Assembly: GCF_000403395.2 (NCBI RefSeq)
Contig: NZ_KE159657.1
Location: forward strand, 798,762 to 862,761
Source of the DNA: Anaerotruncus sp. G3(2012)
Lineage (GTDB): Bacteria; Bacillota; Clostridia; Oscillospirales; Ruminococcaceae
DNA: 64,000 bases
Direction of reading: 5' to 3'
Part shown: piece by piece, positions 43,509 through 52,327 of the stretch
Numbering within the stretch: position 1 is the stretch's first letter
Layout: the number at the start of each line of letters is the position of its first letter
Program-made: the position numbers and the translations under genes
The notes under the pieces: model-generated
Databases searched by the model: none
Seen by the model: the letters and a program-made list of their open reading frames with translations, nothing else
What the model was told of the DNA's origin: nothing

Positions 43509-43934
43509 ATGGTTATCAAACAGCTGTCCGTTTTTGTAGAAAACCAGCTGGGCCGTTTGGCGGAGATCAGCGAGGTGCTCCGCCAGAAGGAAATCAATAT
43601 CCGGGCGCTTTCGATCGCCGATACCACCAATTTCGGGATCCTGCGCATGATTGTCAACCATCCCGCACGCGCTGAATCTGCGCTCAGGGAACAGGGTTTC
43701 ACCGTCTCGCAGACCGATGTGATCGCTGTCGGCGTCACCGATGAGCCGGGCGGGCTTGTGACTGCCCTGAAAGCGCTTGCTGATGCCAAGATTACAGTGG
43801 AATATATGTATGCGTTTGTCAGTAAGGCGGAAAAAACCGCGTATGTTGTTCTGCGGGTTGAGGACAACGCAGTCGCAGAAAAAGTGCTTTGTGAACATGG
43901 AGTGCCGATTCTCAGCGGAGAGGAAATCTACTGA
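43509..43934 (+). CDS. Tandem ACT-domain protein
   Basis: Two ACT domains in 141 residues: first QLSVFVENQLGRLAEISEVL, second around GVTDEPGGLVTALKALADA. No enzymatic domain. ATG 43509 is preceded by GGGTG; an in-frame ATG at 43488 is possible. ACT proteins of this size commonly accompany phenylacetate-CoA ligase genes in anaerobes and probably bind an aromatic amino acid to regulate the pathway (inference from family and neighbourhood). Confidence 0.9.
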   Translation: MVIKQLSVFVENQLGRLAEISEVLRQKEINIRALSIADTTNFGILRMIVNHPARAESALREQGFTVSQTDVIAVGVTDEPGGLVTALKALADAKITVEYMYAFVSKAEKTAYVVLRVEDNAVAEKVLCEHGVPILSGEEIY

Positions 43935-44238
43935 ACGGTGATGGGGCGGAAAAGTCGGATGCAGCAAGGAGAATGCACCAAAACGTCAGGCTGTTCTCAG
44001 CAGGTCTGGCGGACAGTTGCTGCTTTCGCTATGGGTGCATCTACTGGGGCCTATGCCGCACCGAGCAGCTTAAATTCTCTTTTGACAGTTTCAGCTGATA
44101 GACAGAGCTGGTATAACTATGCTATGTATATGTCGGCGCTATGGATATCGAACTGACGGATGTCAAAGGGACAATGACAATTACGATAACATACAGATAA
44201 AAAACGGTGGGCGGCGGAGATTCCGCCGCTCGCTTTTT
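43935..44238 (+). promoter_or_regulatory. Folded leader ending in a terminator just before the YbaK-like gene
   Basis: No real gene is seen in this 320-base gap. ATGCACC (43974-43980) can pair with GGTGCAT (44033-44039), enclosing CAGCA-GTC-TGGCG-GAC-TGCTG. At the end GCGGCGGA-GAT-TCCGCCGC (44211-44229) is followed by TTTTT (44234-44238) and directly by the AAAGGAA ribosome site. Either the terminator closes the upstream operon and YbaK depends on read-through, or the leader is an attenuator. A TATAAC hexamer occurs near 44110 but has no good -35. Confidence 0.45.
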
Positions 44239-44255
44239 GCGAAAGGAACAGAAAA

Positions 44256-44732
44256 ATGGCGATTGAAAAGGTGAAGGCATATTTCGAAGCGCTCGGACGC
44301 GGGCAGGATGTGCTGGAGTTTGAAACTTCAAGTGCGACGGTCGAGCTTGCGGCGCAGGCGGTTGGCGTGGTCCCAGCGCGGATTGCAAAGACCCTGTCGT
44401 TTAAGCAGGGAGAGGGCTGTGTGCTGATTGTCGCAGCAGGGGATGCGCGGATCGACAACCGTAAGTTTAAGGATGCCTTCGGGATGAAAGCAAAGATGCT
44501 GACTCCAGAGGAGGTGCTCGAAATGACCGGGCACGCGGTCGGCGGAGTGTGTCCGTTCGCGGTCGAAAACCCGCAGGTAGAGACGGTGCTCGACTGCTCA
44601 CTTAAACGGTTTGAGTCGGTCTATCCTGCCTGTGGGAGCAGCAATTCGGCGATCGAGCTGACCTGTGAAGAGCTTTTTTCCTATGCGAAAGCGACCCGAT
44701 GGGTAGATGTTTGCAAAGACTGGGCAGAATAA
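44256..44732 (+). CDS. YbaK/EbsC-family aminoacyl-tRNA deacylase-like protein
   Basis: Single YbaK/ProX domain (158 residues) related to the editing domain of prolyl-tRNA synthetase; members hydrolyse mischarged tRNA such as Cys-tRNA(Pro). Motifs: ARIAKTLSFKQG with the conserved Lys, IDNRKFKDAFG, and GHAVGGVCPFAV. GAAAGGAAC precedes ATG 44256. Exact substrate is not visible. Convergent with the amidase gene across a strong terminator. Confidence 0.9.
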   Translation: MAIEKVKAYFEALGRGQDVLEFETSSATVELAAQAVGVVPARIAKTLSFKQGEGCVLIVAAGDARIDNRKFKDAFGMKAKMLTPEEVLEMTGHAVGGVCPFAVENPQVETVLDCSLKRFESVYPACGSSNSAIELTCEELFSYAKATRWVDVCKDWAE

Positions 44733-44744
44733 GGCAGGAAACGC

Positions 44745-44783
44745 AAACAGCCGTCCACAGAACTTCTGTGGACGGCTGTTTTT
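44745..44783. terminator. Bidirectional terminator between YbaK-like and amidase genes
   Basis: Near-perfect inverted repeat AAACAGCCGTCCACAGAA / TTCTGTGGACGGCTGTTT with T runs on both strands. Confidence 0.96.
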
Positions 44784-44788
44784 ATCCG

Positions 44789-47596
44789 TTATTGGAAATA
44801 TTGCAGCACCGCATCGGCAACGCCATTCGCATACTGGAACATTCCGAAATCACTTGCAATCCGGTCAAATTCAGCAGGGCTGCAAATGTACCCGGATTCG
44901 ACCAGAACTGCGGGGCAGGAGGTCAGCATGGTGACCCGGTACCATGACCAGTTGACAAACCGGAGCTTGCGCCCAGTGACCGAGGCAAGGTTCGCGCCGA
45001 TGTTTTCAGCGAACACTTGCGACTGGCCGTTGTAGTAGTAGACCTCAATCCCTTCCACTTTATTGGAATCCACCTGTTCTGAGAGGGAGTTGTGGTGACT
45101 GGAGATGAACATATCTGCATCTACCTGTTCGGCCATTGACATCCGCTCATTAAGTGTCATGGTCTCGTTGCGCTGGGTCAGATGGACAGTTGCCCCCAAC
45201 GCTTCCAGACGGCTTTGCAGGGCACAGGAGTCCGCATAATTCAGGGTGTTTTCCCACGGGCCCGCGTTATAGGGAACCGAAGCAGCGCCAGGATCGGTTC
45301 CGCCATGTCCGGGATCAAGCAGGATGGTGACGCCTGCAAGCGGTGTGCCAGTATTGCGCTGGAGGCGGGGCTTCTGCTTGAGGTAAATTACTGTATTTTC
45401 ACCGTCAAACTGTACATTCCAACCGGTCAGTTCGCAGCCCGGATTGAGTTGGAAGGTCAGGGTTACTGTACTGCCGTCCTCCGCAATGGAGGATTTGATG
45501 GAGGAACAAAGGGTACTGTTGAGCACCGAAGTGTCCATCTGTTCGAAACCGGAAAGGTTGTAAAGGGTAACGCGGACGCTCCCGTCTGCCATTTCACCAG
45601 TGAAAGCCGGGCGTTTGGTGCCGGTAATCACGAGCTGTTCACCCTTTTCGACCTGCCGCAACAGGATTGAAGAAACCTCGCTGACCGCCGTTTCTTTACC
45701 TTCCAGAATTTCTACGGTGGATTTGAGCGCATATCCGCCCGAGGAAAGGAGGTAATACCCGCCGCCATTGTTCTCAACGATTGTGTCCACGCAGCCCCCT
45801 TTCAGTACAGTGGTATATTCCCCGTCGTCCTTCCCGTTGCTGCTGATGGGCACAAACGAACTGTTGATCCGCGCGACCGGTTCGGCACCCGCTCCTGCCA
45901 CATAGACCTCCCCCGCGCTCTGCTGGGAACTGTTCATCCCATTATAGCTGAGGGAATAGGTGACAGGCCCAATCCGTTTGACCTGTCCGGCAACGGCGAG
46001 CGAAGAGAGATCAAGGGTCTGCTGGTAGGTGACCGCCACCCCATCCTCAGCGGAGGAGACTGGTTCCAGTTCGGTCGTCAGGCCGCCGACACGGGCGGTT
46101 ACCTTCCCGCCCGCAGGCGCAGTGCAGGAGAGCTTCAGCCCTCTGCCCGCAAGTACCGCTTCCGGATTCGCGGGATAGACCGAGCTTTTTGTAATCGTGC
46201 TGATGATATCCGGAGCCTGCGCAGGCTCCTTGCGGATGATCTGTACCGTCCGCTCGGTGCCGTTCTGGCTGAACGTATAGTTATTTGTACCAACTTCCAC
46301 ATCTACCAGAACACCCCAAAGCCCATTTTCGTTTGGACGGTCGATCTCCTTACCGTTGTAGAGGACAGGGAGATCAGGGTTCGAAGTGCCAGTGATAAAG
46401 TAATTTTTCCATGTAGTATATGCGGTATCCGACAGAGTGATGGATTCTGCCGGCCGGGTGACTTGGAACGTCCGACTGTAGGAGAGGTCTGGCATAGATT
46501 CGGATGGCTGCTGCCGGAACGATGAGGCAAGCGAGTAAGCTGCCATCCTTCGTTCGGTATGGAGCGAACCATAGTTACTGATGACCGACCCGCCTGCGCC
46601 AAACTGCCGCTCAAAGTAGAAGCTGTTGTCGATCGAGTGGGTGAAGATGGTCTCATCCGAGGCGATATGAAGCGGATAATAGGGGATCGAAGCATTTTCG
46701 CAGAGCTGCTCCCAGCCGGAAAGCTCGGTTTGCAGCAGTTTGACGCCATCGGCAGTATCCGCATCGCTGACCATCGAGGTCACCACAAAATCGAGATCCC
46801 CCGCCTGCACCGGTGCGGACACAAAGTCACGCTCATTCGAAAGCAGGTTGCTGTTTACCACAATGCCCAGCCGCTGTGCCCCCTTCTGTCGGATGCTGTC
46901 ATGGGAATCGGACAGGATTTTTGACAGGCTTTCCGCATAGGAGGGGGAGTCGAGCGCCTTGGAATCCACTCCTGCGAAGACAACGCCGGCCACATCGTAA
47001 CGTCCGGTCAGCTCTTTGACAACTGCCGGAAGCAGGGACTGCACCTTTTGTGCGTCCGGATCGAGCAGGCCGTTGGCAATCAGATCACTGTCGACCGGAC
47101 TCGCTGACGCCCGGCCTTCAGCGGCAACCCCAAACGCATCTACCACCGCATAAACCTGTATGTTGTATGTTTTTGAGATGTTGGTCAGATAGCGCAAAGG
47201 ATCAAAAAAGGTGAATCCGCCCTGTTTGCCGGTCCAGAAGGAACTCGAAGGCAGGATTTCCGACTGATAAAATGCGTCACATTCGGGGACTGCTTCAAAA
47301 AAGATCGCATTATAGCCGTAAGTATTGGCAAATGCGGCGATTTCGTCCAGTTCCGCCTGCATCTCTTTGGCAGGGAGCCCGGGTGCACTGGGAAAATCGG
47401 CGTTGCCTTGCGTCCGGACAGTCATGGCGCGCAGGGTTTCCGGGGTAGCGGGGATTCCCTCCGGGAATTCCCGCTTTATAATTTCGCCGTGGAACAGGTC
47501 GGATGCGGAGAGTACGGTAAAAGTCACCGCGAGAATCGCAAGCGAAGCCAGCAGGGTGCGGATTACCGTACCCCGTTGGTTGGAATAGTATTTCAT
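44789..47596 (-). CDS. GHL10-like domain fused to N-acetylmuramoyl-L-alanine amidase
   Basis: 935 residues. One N-terminal membrane helix (LLASLAILAVTFTVLSA). Residues about 60-400 resemble the GHL10 glycosyl-hydrolase-like family: YNAIFFEAVPECDAFYQSEILPS and FDPLRYLTNISKTYNIQVYAVVD (in part). A middle region looks like beta-sandwich modules. The C-terminal 190 residues are an Amidase_3 domain: ILLDPGHGGTDPGA (zinc His), WENTLN (zinc Glu), FISSHHNS and VESGY (catalytic Glu). It probably cleaves the stem peptide from MurNAc outside the membrane. The TTCTGCC region upstream shows no strong Shine-Dalgarno. Single-gene unit, closed by the bidirectional terminator. Confidence 0.88.
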   Translation of the reverse strand: MKYYSNQRGTVIRTLLASLAILAVTFTVLSASDLFHGEIIKREFPEGIPATPETLRAMTVRTQGNADFPSAPGLPAKEMQAELDEIAAFANTYGYNAIFFEAVPECDAFYQSEILPSSSFWTGKQGGFTFFDPLRYLTNISKTYNIQVYAVVDAFGVAAEGRASASPVDSDLIANGLLDPDAQKVQSLLPAVVKELTGRYDVAGVVFAGVDSKALDSPSYAESLSKILSDSHDSIRQKGAQRLGIVVNSNLLSNERDFVSAPVQAGDLDFVVTSMVSDADTADGVKLLQTELSGWEQLCENASIPYYPLHIASDETIFTHSIDNSFYFERQFGAGGSVISNYGSLHTERRMAAYSLASSFRQQPSESMPDLSYSRTFQVTRPAESITLSDTAYTTWKNYFITGTSNPDLPVLYNGKEIDRPNENGLWGVLVDVEVGTNNYTFSQNGTERTVQIIRKEPAQAPDIISTITKSSVYPANPEAVLAGRGLKLSCTAPAGGKVTARVGGLTTELEPVSSAEDGVAVTYQQTLDLSSLAVAGQVKRIGPVTYSLSYNGMNSSQQSAGEVYVAGAGAEPVARINSSFVPISSNGKDDGEYTTVLKGGCVDTIVENNGGGYYLLSSGGYALKSTVEILEGKETAVSEVSSILLRQVEKGEQLVITGTKRPAFTGEMADGSVRVTLYNLSGFEQMDTSVLNSTLCSSIKSSIAEDGSTVTLTFQLNPGCELTGWNVQFDGENTVIYLKQKPRLQRNTGTPLAGVTILLDPGHGGTDPGAASVPYNAGPWENTLNYADSCALQSRLEALGATVHLTQRNETMTLNERMSMAEQVDADMFISSHHNSLSEQVDSNKVEGIEVYYYNGQSQVFAENIGANLASVTGRKLRFVNWSWYRVTMLTSCPAVLVESGYICSPAEFDRIASDFGMFQYANGVADAVLQYFQ

Positions 47597-47664
47597 GGCA
47601 GAAGAACTCCCTTGTCAGATAGGATAAGGTTTACTGAATATTCTGCTTTCCGGACAGCCCCGAT

Positions 47665-47883
47665 TCAAAGCTCAAAGTCCGAGTGGTCAAACTGCGGCAG
47701 TGCGCGGGGGCGTTTCGGAACCCGTTTGAGCGGTGCGTATAAATATCTTTTACAGGAATCATGCGGTTCAGTCACCCCTTTTTTTTCACAGAGAACCGAC
47801 CGGCCATTCTGGGAGACAAACCCGAATTTACAGTAGGCACAGGAAGGGGGAATTTGATCGGAAAAGAGTTTGGATTTAAACAT
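47665..47883 (-). CDS. Small conserved cysteine protein, 72 residues
   Basis: Unnamed family common in Clostridia: PPSCAYCKFG, then VLCEKKGVTEPHDSCKRYLYAPLKRVPKRP. The four cysteines in CxxC, C and C spacing suggest a zinc or disulfide site. GGAGGTG lies before ATG 47883. The C-terminus is basic then acidic (FDHSDFEL). It is 47 bases downstream of the YlbJ-like gene and may share its transcript. Function unknown. Confidence 0.8.
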   Translation of the reverse strand: MFKSKLFSDQIPPSCAYCKFGFVSQNGRSVLCEKKGVTEPHDSCKRYLYAPLKRVPKRPRALPQFDHSDFEL

Positions 47884-47930
47884 GTCGCACCTCCATACTG
47901 TTTCAGTATACAGGAATCGACAAAAAATTT

Positions 47931-49043
47931 CTATGCGTAATTATTAACATTTCCAGTGTTTTTTCGATTTGGAAGCAGCAGAATAGAGCACATCGCGATC
48001 AGGCAGGCGGAGGAAATGAACATATTGGGCGCAGCGTGTGGGATCGGGGTTCCCTGTATAATTGCGGCGGCAAGTTCCTCGGGAGGGAGCAGGCCCCAGA
48101 ACAGCCAAGACAAGAGAGCTGTCAGGCTTCCGTGTACCAGCCGGGAAAGATAGAACGGCCGCAGACAGAACCGAGGCAGATCGGGAAAGCAGGCCTTTAC
48201 CTGGAGCAGGATGCTGAGAGAGGAGAACGAGACTAGAAATCCGCAGAGCGCAAATCCGGCGCGGGTATGCAGGGAGGCGGCGAGCGTGCAACCGCTTGTT
48301 ACTTCGAGCAGTCCTGTGATCCATGCGGAAAAGAACGATGCACCGAGGGAGGGGAAGAATGCCCCCAGCATCCGGGCGACTGCTTGCAGGATGCCAAGCG
48401 CGTTTAACAGGGCGATGATCGCGGAGAACGCCACCACAAACGCACAGATACCGAGAATGCCCGCGCTTGCCCCCTGCACCGCATGGACAAACCCATTGGA
48501 GTTTGAGCGATCTGCTGTTAATGTCATCGGGTGGGTGCGTCGAAGTGTGCAACAGGCAAACCGGCCTACCACCAGTGCAGAACAGACCTGCGCAATCAGC
48601 AGAAAGGCTCCTGCTCTTCGGCTGCCGAACATTCCTGCACCGACTGCCGAGATTAAAAAGGAGGGACCGGCGTTAACGCACAAGCAGAGTGCAGCTGCTG
48701 CGGTATCGCGGTCGATCTCCCGGCGTTCAAGCATGGACGCGAGCATCCGCGCACCGACCGGATATCCCCCGACAAAGCTCATGAGAAAGACCGCCCCGAG
48801 CGAATCGGGAAGCCCGATCAGCCATCCGGCGGGGCGGGCGATCCACCGGCTTAAAACGGTACCCACACGGCTGGCGGAAATCAATCCCGCAAGGATCATG
48901 AAAGGGAAGAGCGAGGGGATCACCACAGCGGCACAGCGGGCCAGCCCCTCCCGCACACCGTCGGAAACCTCCTGCGTTTTCCAAAGCAGCCCGGCTGCTG
49001 TCATCATAGCGAGCGGTGCCCAGAACCATCGAATCTGTTTCAT
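47931..49043 (-). CDS. ylbJ: YlbJ-like sporulation integral membrane protein (Gate domain)
   Basis: About eight to ten hydrophobic helices in 370 residues, with nucleoside-recognition (Gate) motifs VVIPSLFPFMILAGLIS and GGYPVGARMLASMLE, CVNAGPSFLISAVGAG. This is the pattern of YlbJ, a spore-forming specific membrane protein. Start ATG 49043 has GAGGG five bases upstream; the ATG 18 bases earlier has none. It is divergent from yqfC with only 84 bases between the starts, so the two probably share control in the mother cell (inference). Confidence 0.85.
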   Translation of the reverse strand: MKQIRWFWAPLAMMTAAGLLWKTQEVSDGVREGLARCAAVVIPSLFPFMILAGLISASRVGTVLSRWIARPAGWLIGLPDSLGAVFLMSFVGGYPVGARMLASMLERREIDRDTAAAALCLCVNAGPSFLISAVGAGMFGSRRAGAFLLIAQVCSALVVGRFACCTLRRTHPMTLTADRSNSNGFVHAVQGASAGILGICAFVVAFSAIIALLNALGILQAVARMLGAFFPSLGASFFSAWITGLLEVTSGCTLAASLHTRAGFALCGFLVSFSSLSILLQVKACFPDLPRFCLRPFYLSRLVHGSLTALLSWLFWGLLPPEELAAAIIQGTPIPHAAPNMFISSACLIAMCSILLLPNRKNTGNVNNYA

Positions 49044-49057
49044 AGAATCCCTCTTTT

Positions 49058-49086
49058 TCATAAATCGAATTGCCTTTTCATACCTA
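49058..49086 (+). promoter_or_regulatory. Possible sigma-E promoter of yqfC-yqfD
   Basis: TCATAAAT (49058-49065), 13-base spacer, CATACCTA (49079-49086), close to the sigma-E consensus of -35 near TCATATT and -10 CATACAAT. yqfC and yqfD belong to the sigma-E regulon in B. subtilis, and sigE lies in this window. Confidence 0.5.
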
Positions 49087-49127
49087 TGCTAGGGAGCAAA
49101 CTGAAAATGCGGAAGGAGGCTTTTCCC

Positions 49128-49421
49128 ATGTGGAAAAAAAGACGCAGGCAGGAGGAAAAATGTTCGATCCGGGAACGGCTCTCTCGGACGTTTGAACTGC
49201 CTTTCAATGTACTGGAAGGGCTTCCGGAGATCGAATTGCTTGGAAACCGGGAAGCAGTGATCGAGCACTGTCAGGGAGTGCTTGAGTATGACGACAAAGT
49301 AGTGCGGATCAATGCAGGGAAACTGGTGGTACGGATCACCGGCAGGAATCTGATGCTCAAATATATGACCGGCGACGGCGTGATGGTAGAGGGGTATTTT
49401 ACCTCAATCGCATTTTTGTAA
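49128..49421 (+). CDS. yqfC: Sporulation protein YqfC
   Basis: 97-residue YabP/YqfC family protein; middle LEGLPEIELLGNREAVIEHC and C-terminal VRITGRNLMLKYMTGDGVMV are typical. ATG 49128 is chosen because AAGGAGG lies eight bases upstream. Immediately precedes yqfD, its usual partner; the pair is linked with the SpoIIIA-SpoIIQ channel system by homology to YabP and SpoIV-type proteins, exact role unsettled. Confidence 0.92.
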   Translation: MWKKRRRQEEKCSIRERLSRTFELPFNVLEGLPEIELLGNREAVIEHCQGVLEYDDKVVRINAGKLVVRITGRNLMLKYMTGDGVMVEGYFTSIAFL

Positions 49422-49455
49422 TGAGGGCGGCGCGCCGCCAAAGGGGTGTAAGAGT

Positions 49456-50679
49456 TTGTTTATCATCTTTTTTCTGCGCTGGCTGCGTGGACACATCCGA
49501 TTCTCCGCCCGGTCCGGCTCGATCGAACGGTTTATCAATCTGTGTGCTTACCACCATATTCCCTCATGGGAATGCAGACGGTCGGATGGGGCGTTCTCCG
49601 GCTGCACGACGGTAAGCGGCTATCGGAGAATGCATCGTCTTGCTCGGAAGGCAGGGGTAGTCACCCGAGTTACTGAGCGGTATGGACTTCCATTTTTGAT
49701 CCATCGCTACCGGAAACGGCTGGGTATCCTGATCGGTGTGCTGTTCTTCGCACTCTTCCTGACGGTCATGCAGCAGTTTATTTGGGTAATCCGGGTCGAG
49801 GGAAACGAGCAGATTGATTCCCGGATCCTCACCAACGCGCTCGCCGATCTTGGCGTACACAGAGGGTCGTTCAAGGGCAGGATCGACGCCGGGGTTCTGA
49901 GGGAGGAACTGGTAATCCGGGTGGATGGGCTTGCATGGGCAGCGCTCAATATCCGCGGTACGACAGCGACCCTGCTGGTGCGGGAGCGGGTGCGCCCTCC
50001 CGAAAAGATCGACACCGATGTTCCGGCAAATGTGGTCGCAGCGCGGGATGGACAGATCAAACGGTTGGAGGTCACCGATGGACGCTCCCTTTTGCGGGTA
50101 GGCGATACAGTGCGCGAAGGGGAGATCATCGTCAGCGGGGTGAACGAGGACCGCTGGGGAATGACCCATCTGGTGCGGGCAAACGCCCGCGTGATCGCGC
50201 ATATCCCGGAATCGCTGAAGATCGAAGTGCCGCTGGTGCAGGAGGAATATGTCCTGACCGGCGAGATCAAAAAGCGGCGATATCTCGAACTGTTCGGTGT
50301 TCGGCTCCCACTCTTCCTCTATTGCGGGCTGGAGGGGGACTATAAGCTCGAACGCATCACCCGTTCTCCAAAGCTGTTTGGGCTGGAACTGCCATTTCTC
50401 ATCACGCGGGAGAACTATCTGTTCTATGAAACACGGTTGGAGGAGATCTCTCCGGAATCTGCCCTACGGATCGCGGAACGAGCGCTGCGCAGACAGGAAA
50501 CAGAAAACTGGGGGGATACAATCCTTTCGGCAGACCGGTCCGCCGAAGTGGTGGACGGTGTGCTCTGCCTGACCGGCAGATACCTGATCGAACAGGATAT
50601 TGCGCGCCAGGTAGAAATACCTGTTTTTGACAAACAAGAACAGAAAAAGACATCTCACAAGCGAGAGGGCGGTTATTAA
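49456..50679 (+). CDS. yqfD: Sporulation protein YqfD
   Basis: 407-residue sporulation membrane protein. N-terminal cytoplasmic part with basic residues, one helix (LGILIGVLFFALFLTVM, about 90-106), then a POTRA-like start (WVIRVEGNEQIDSRILTNAL) and extracytoplasmic beta-rich region. TTG 49456 follows AAGGGGTG. Directly behind yqfC; expressed with it. The end is basic (KKTSHKREGGY). Confidence 0.92.
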   Translation: MFIIFFLRWLRGHIRFSARSGSIERFINLCAYHHIPSWECRRSDGAFSGCTTVSGYRRMHRLARKAGVVTRVTERYGLPFLIHRYRKRLGILIGVLFFALFLTVMQQFIWVIRVEGNEQIDSRILTNALADLGVHRGSFKGRIDAGVLREELVIRVDGLAWAALNIRGTTATLLVRERVRPPEKIDTDVPANVVAARDGQIKRLEVTDGRSLLRVGDTVREGEIIVSGVNEDRWGMTHLVRANARVIAHIPESLKIEVPLVQEEYVLTGEIKKRRYLELFGVRLPLFLYCGLEGDYKLERITRSPKLFGLELPFLITRENYLFYETRLEEISPESALRIAERALRRQETENWGDTILSADRSAEVVDGVLCLTGRYLIEQDIARQVEIPVFDKQEQKKTSHKREGGY

Positions 50680-50776
50680 AACAGAATTTTTTGATGGGTT
50701 GTGCAGAAATTTTGTAGAATTCCTGTGTATAGTGGAAGAATTTCACAAAATATTCACAAAAATATGTGAAAAATGC

Positions 50777-50805
50777 TTGTTAAACGAGATGGGTTTTGCT
50801 ATACT
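50777..50805 (+). promoter_or_regulatory. Sigma-A promoter of phoH operon
   Basis: TTGTTA (50777-50782), 17-base spacer, TATACT (50800-50805). Upstream is an AT-rich stretch with TTCACA/TGTGAA inverted repeats. Confidence 0.75.
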
Positions 50806-50843
50806 AAAGAAGACGCTGAAAGAAAAAGGACGGATGTTCAGTT

Positions 50844-51821
50844 ATGATCGAACAACTGGTAAATATCGACCGGATGGAACATGCTCTCGCACTATTTGGG
50901 AGTTTTGATGAAAATGTGCGTCTGATCGAACAGGAATATAAGGTAACCGTTACCTGCCGAGGCTCTGAAATCAAGGTATTCGGAGATGAGGAGGGGGTAT
51001 CCCTCGCGGTACGAACGATTACGGGGTTGCTCTCCCTGATCAACAAGGGGGAAGCGATCACCGAACAGAATGTCCGTTATGTCATGGCGATGGTCAGCGA
51101 GGGCACCGAAGATCAGGTATCAACCCTGTCGGACGATGTGATCTGCATCACTGCTTCCGGCAAACCGGTCAAGGCAAAGACGCTCGGACAGAAAAAATAT
51201 ATCCATTCGATCCGGGACAACACGATCAGCATCGGGGTGGGTCCGGCAGGTACTGGAAAAACCTATCTCGCGGTTGCAATGGCGGTGCGGGCATTCCGCG
51301 CACATGAGGTCAACCGGATTATTCTGACTCGTCCGGCGGTCGAGGCTGGGGAGAAACTTGGCTTTCTCCCTGGTGACCTCCAGAATAAGGTGGACCCTTA
51401 TCTGCGTCCACTTTATGATGCACTGTTCGACATGCTGGGCAGCGAGAATTTTGCGAAATATGTCGAGCGGCAGAACATCGAGGTGGCGCCGCTTGCCTAT
51501 ATGCGTGGGCGCACTCTGGACGACAGTTTTATCATTTTGGACGAAGCACAGAACACCACGCCAGAACAGATGAAGATGTTCCTGACCCGGTTGGGCTTCA
51601 ACTCGAAAGCAATTATCACCGGAGATGTGACCCAGATCGACCTGCCTGACGCCCGCCGATCGGGACTTGTCGAGGCGGTGAAGGTGCTGAAAAATGTGGA
51701 GGATATCGGGATTACCCAGTTCAATGAGAAGGACGTGGTGCGCCATCGGTTGGTGCAGGCGATCATCAAAGCATACGAAAGGTATTACAACAGCAATCAT
51801 CAGGAGGGCAGAAGCAGATGA
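50844..51821 (+). CDS. phoH: PhoH family ATPase (YbeZ type)
   Basis: 325 residues. Walker A GPAGTGKTYLAVAMAV, RPAVEAGEKLGFLPGDL, Walker B SFIILDEAQNTTPEQMKMFL, and TGDVTQIDLP are complete. The N-terminal 100 residues include a KH-like part. PhoH-type ATPases next to ybeY act in rRNA/ribosome quality control. ATG 50844 has only a distant AAAAGGACGG. The stop overlaps the ybeY start (ATGA). Confidence 0.95.
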   Translation: MIEQLVNIDRMEHALALFGSFDENVRLIEQEYKVTVTCRGSEIKVFGDEEGVSLAVRTITGLLSLINKGEAITEQNVRYVMAMVSEGTEDQVSTLSDDVICITASGKPVKAKTLGQKKYIHSIRDNTISIGVGPAGTGKTYLAVAMAVRAFRAHEVNRIILTRPAVEAGEKLGFLPGDLQNKVDPYLRPLYDALFDMLGSENFAKYVERQNIEVAPLAYMRGRTLDDSFIILDEAQNTTPEQMKMFLTRLGFNSKAIITGDVTQIDLPDARRSGLVEAVKVLKNVEDIGITQFNEKDVVRHRLVQAIIKAYERYYNSNHQEGRSR

Positions 51822-52327
51822 CGGGAAGTGTGAAGGTAATGATCTCCAACCGGCAGAAGTTGGTCAAAATTCCGAGCGGTATACGGCTGCTGATCCGCCG
51901 ATGCTGCCATGCTGTTCTGCTGGCTGAAAAATTCTCAGACGATGCGGAGGTCAGCGTGAGCTTTGTGACTAACGAGCAGATCCGGCAGCTCAATGCCGAG
52001 TTCCGCGGCAAGGATATGCCAACCGATGTGCTTTCGTTTCCGCTGGGGGAAAATGGAAACTACGACCGCAATTTTGAAACCGGTGCGCTTCAGCTGGGAG
52101 ATGTGGTGATTTCAGTGGAAAAGGCAGTCGAACAGGCCAGGCTCTATGGGCATACGCTCCAGCGCGAAATCGGGTTTCTGACCGTCCATTCGATACTTCA
52201 CCTGCTTGGATACGATCACGAATCCGGAGGGCTGGAGCAGGTGCGGATGCGGGAAAAGGAAGAAAGCATTCTGACGAGCCTTGGATTGGAGCGGGATACC
52301 AGTTATGTCGTATCGGACAGGCGGTAA
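51818..52327 (+). CDS. ybeY: Endoribonuclease YbeY
   Basis: Zinc endoribonuclease for 16S rRNA 3' maturation and ribosome quality control. Zinc motif HSILHLLGYDHE (H3xH5xH pattern) and RGKDMPTDVLSFPLGE are diagnostic. 169 residues. ATG overlaps the phoH stop by four bases and its own 3' end overlaps dgkA by 23, so three genes are translationally chained. Confidence 0.96.
   Translation: MTGSVKVMISNRQKLVKIPSGIRLLIRRCCHAVLLAEKFSDDAEVSVSFVTNEQIRQLNAEFRGKDMPTDVLSFPLGENGNYDRNFETGALQLGDVVISVEKAVEQARLYGHTLQREIGFLTVHSILHLLGYDHESGGLEQVRMREKEESILTSLGLERDTSYVVSDRR

Noticed and set aside
42038-43867. 609-codon minus-strand frame opposite the second paaK gene
   Set aside because: Antisense shadow; the plus-strand ligase is complete and conserved.
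43938-44156. 72-codon frame upstream of the YbaK-like gene
   Set aside because: No ribosome site, no recognisable composition, and it lies over conserved-looking RNA stems.
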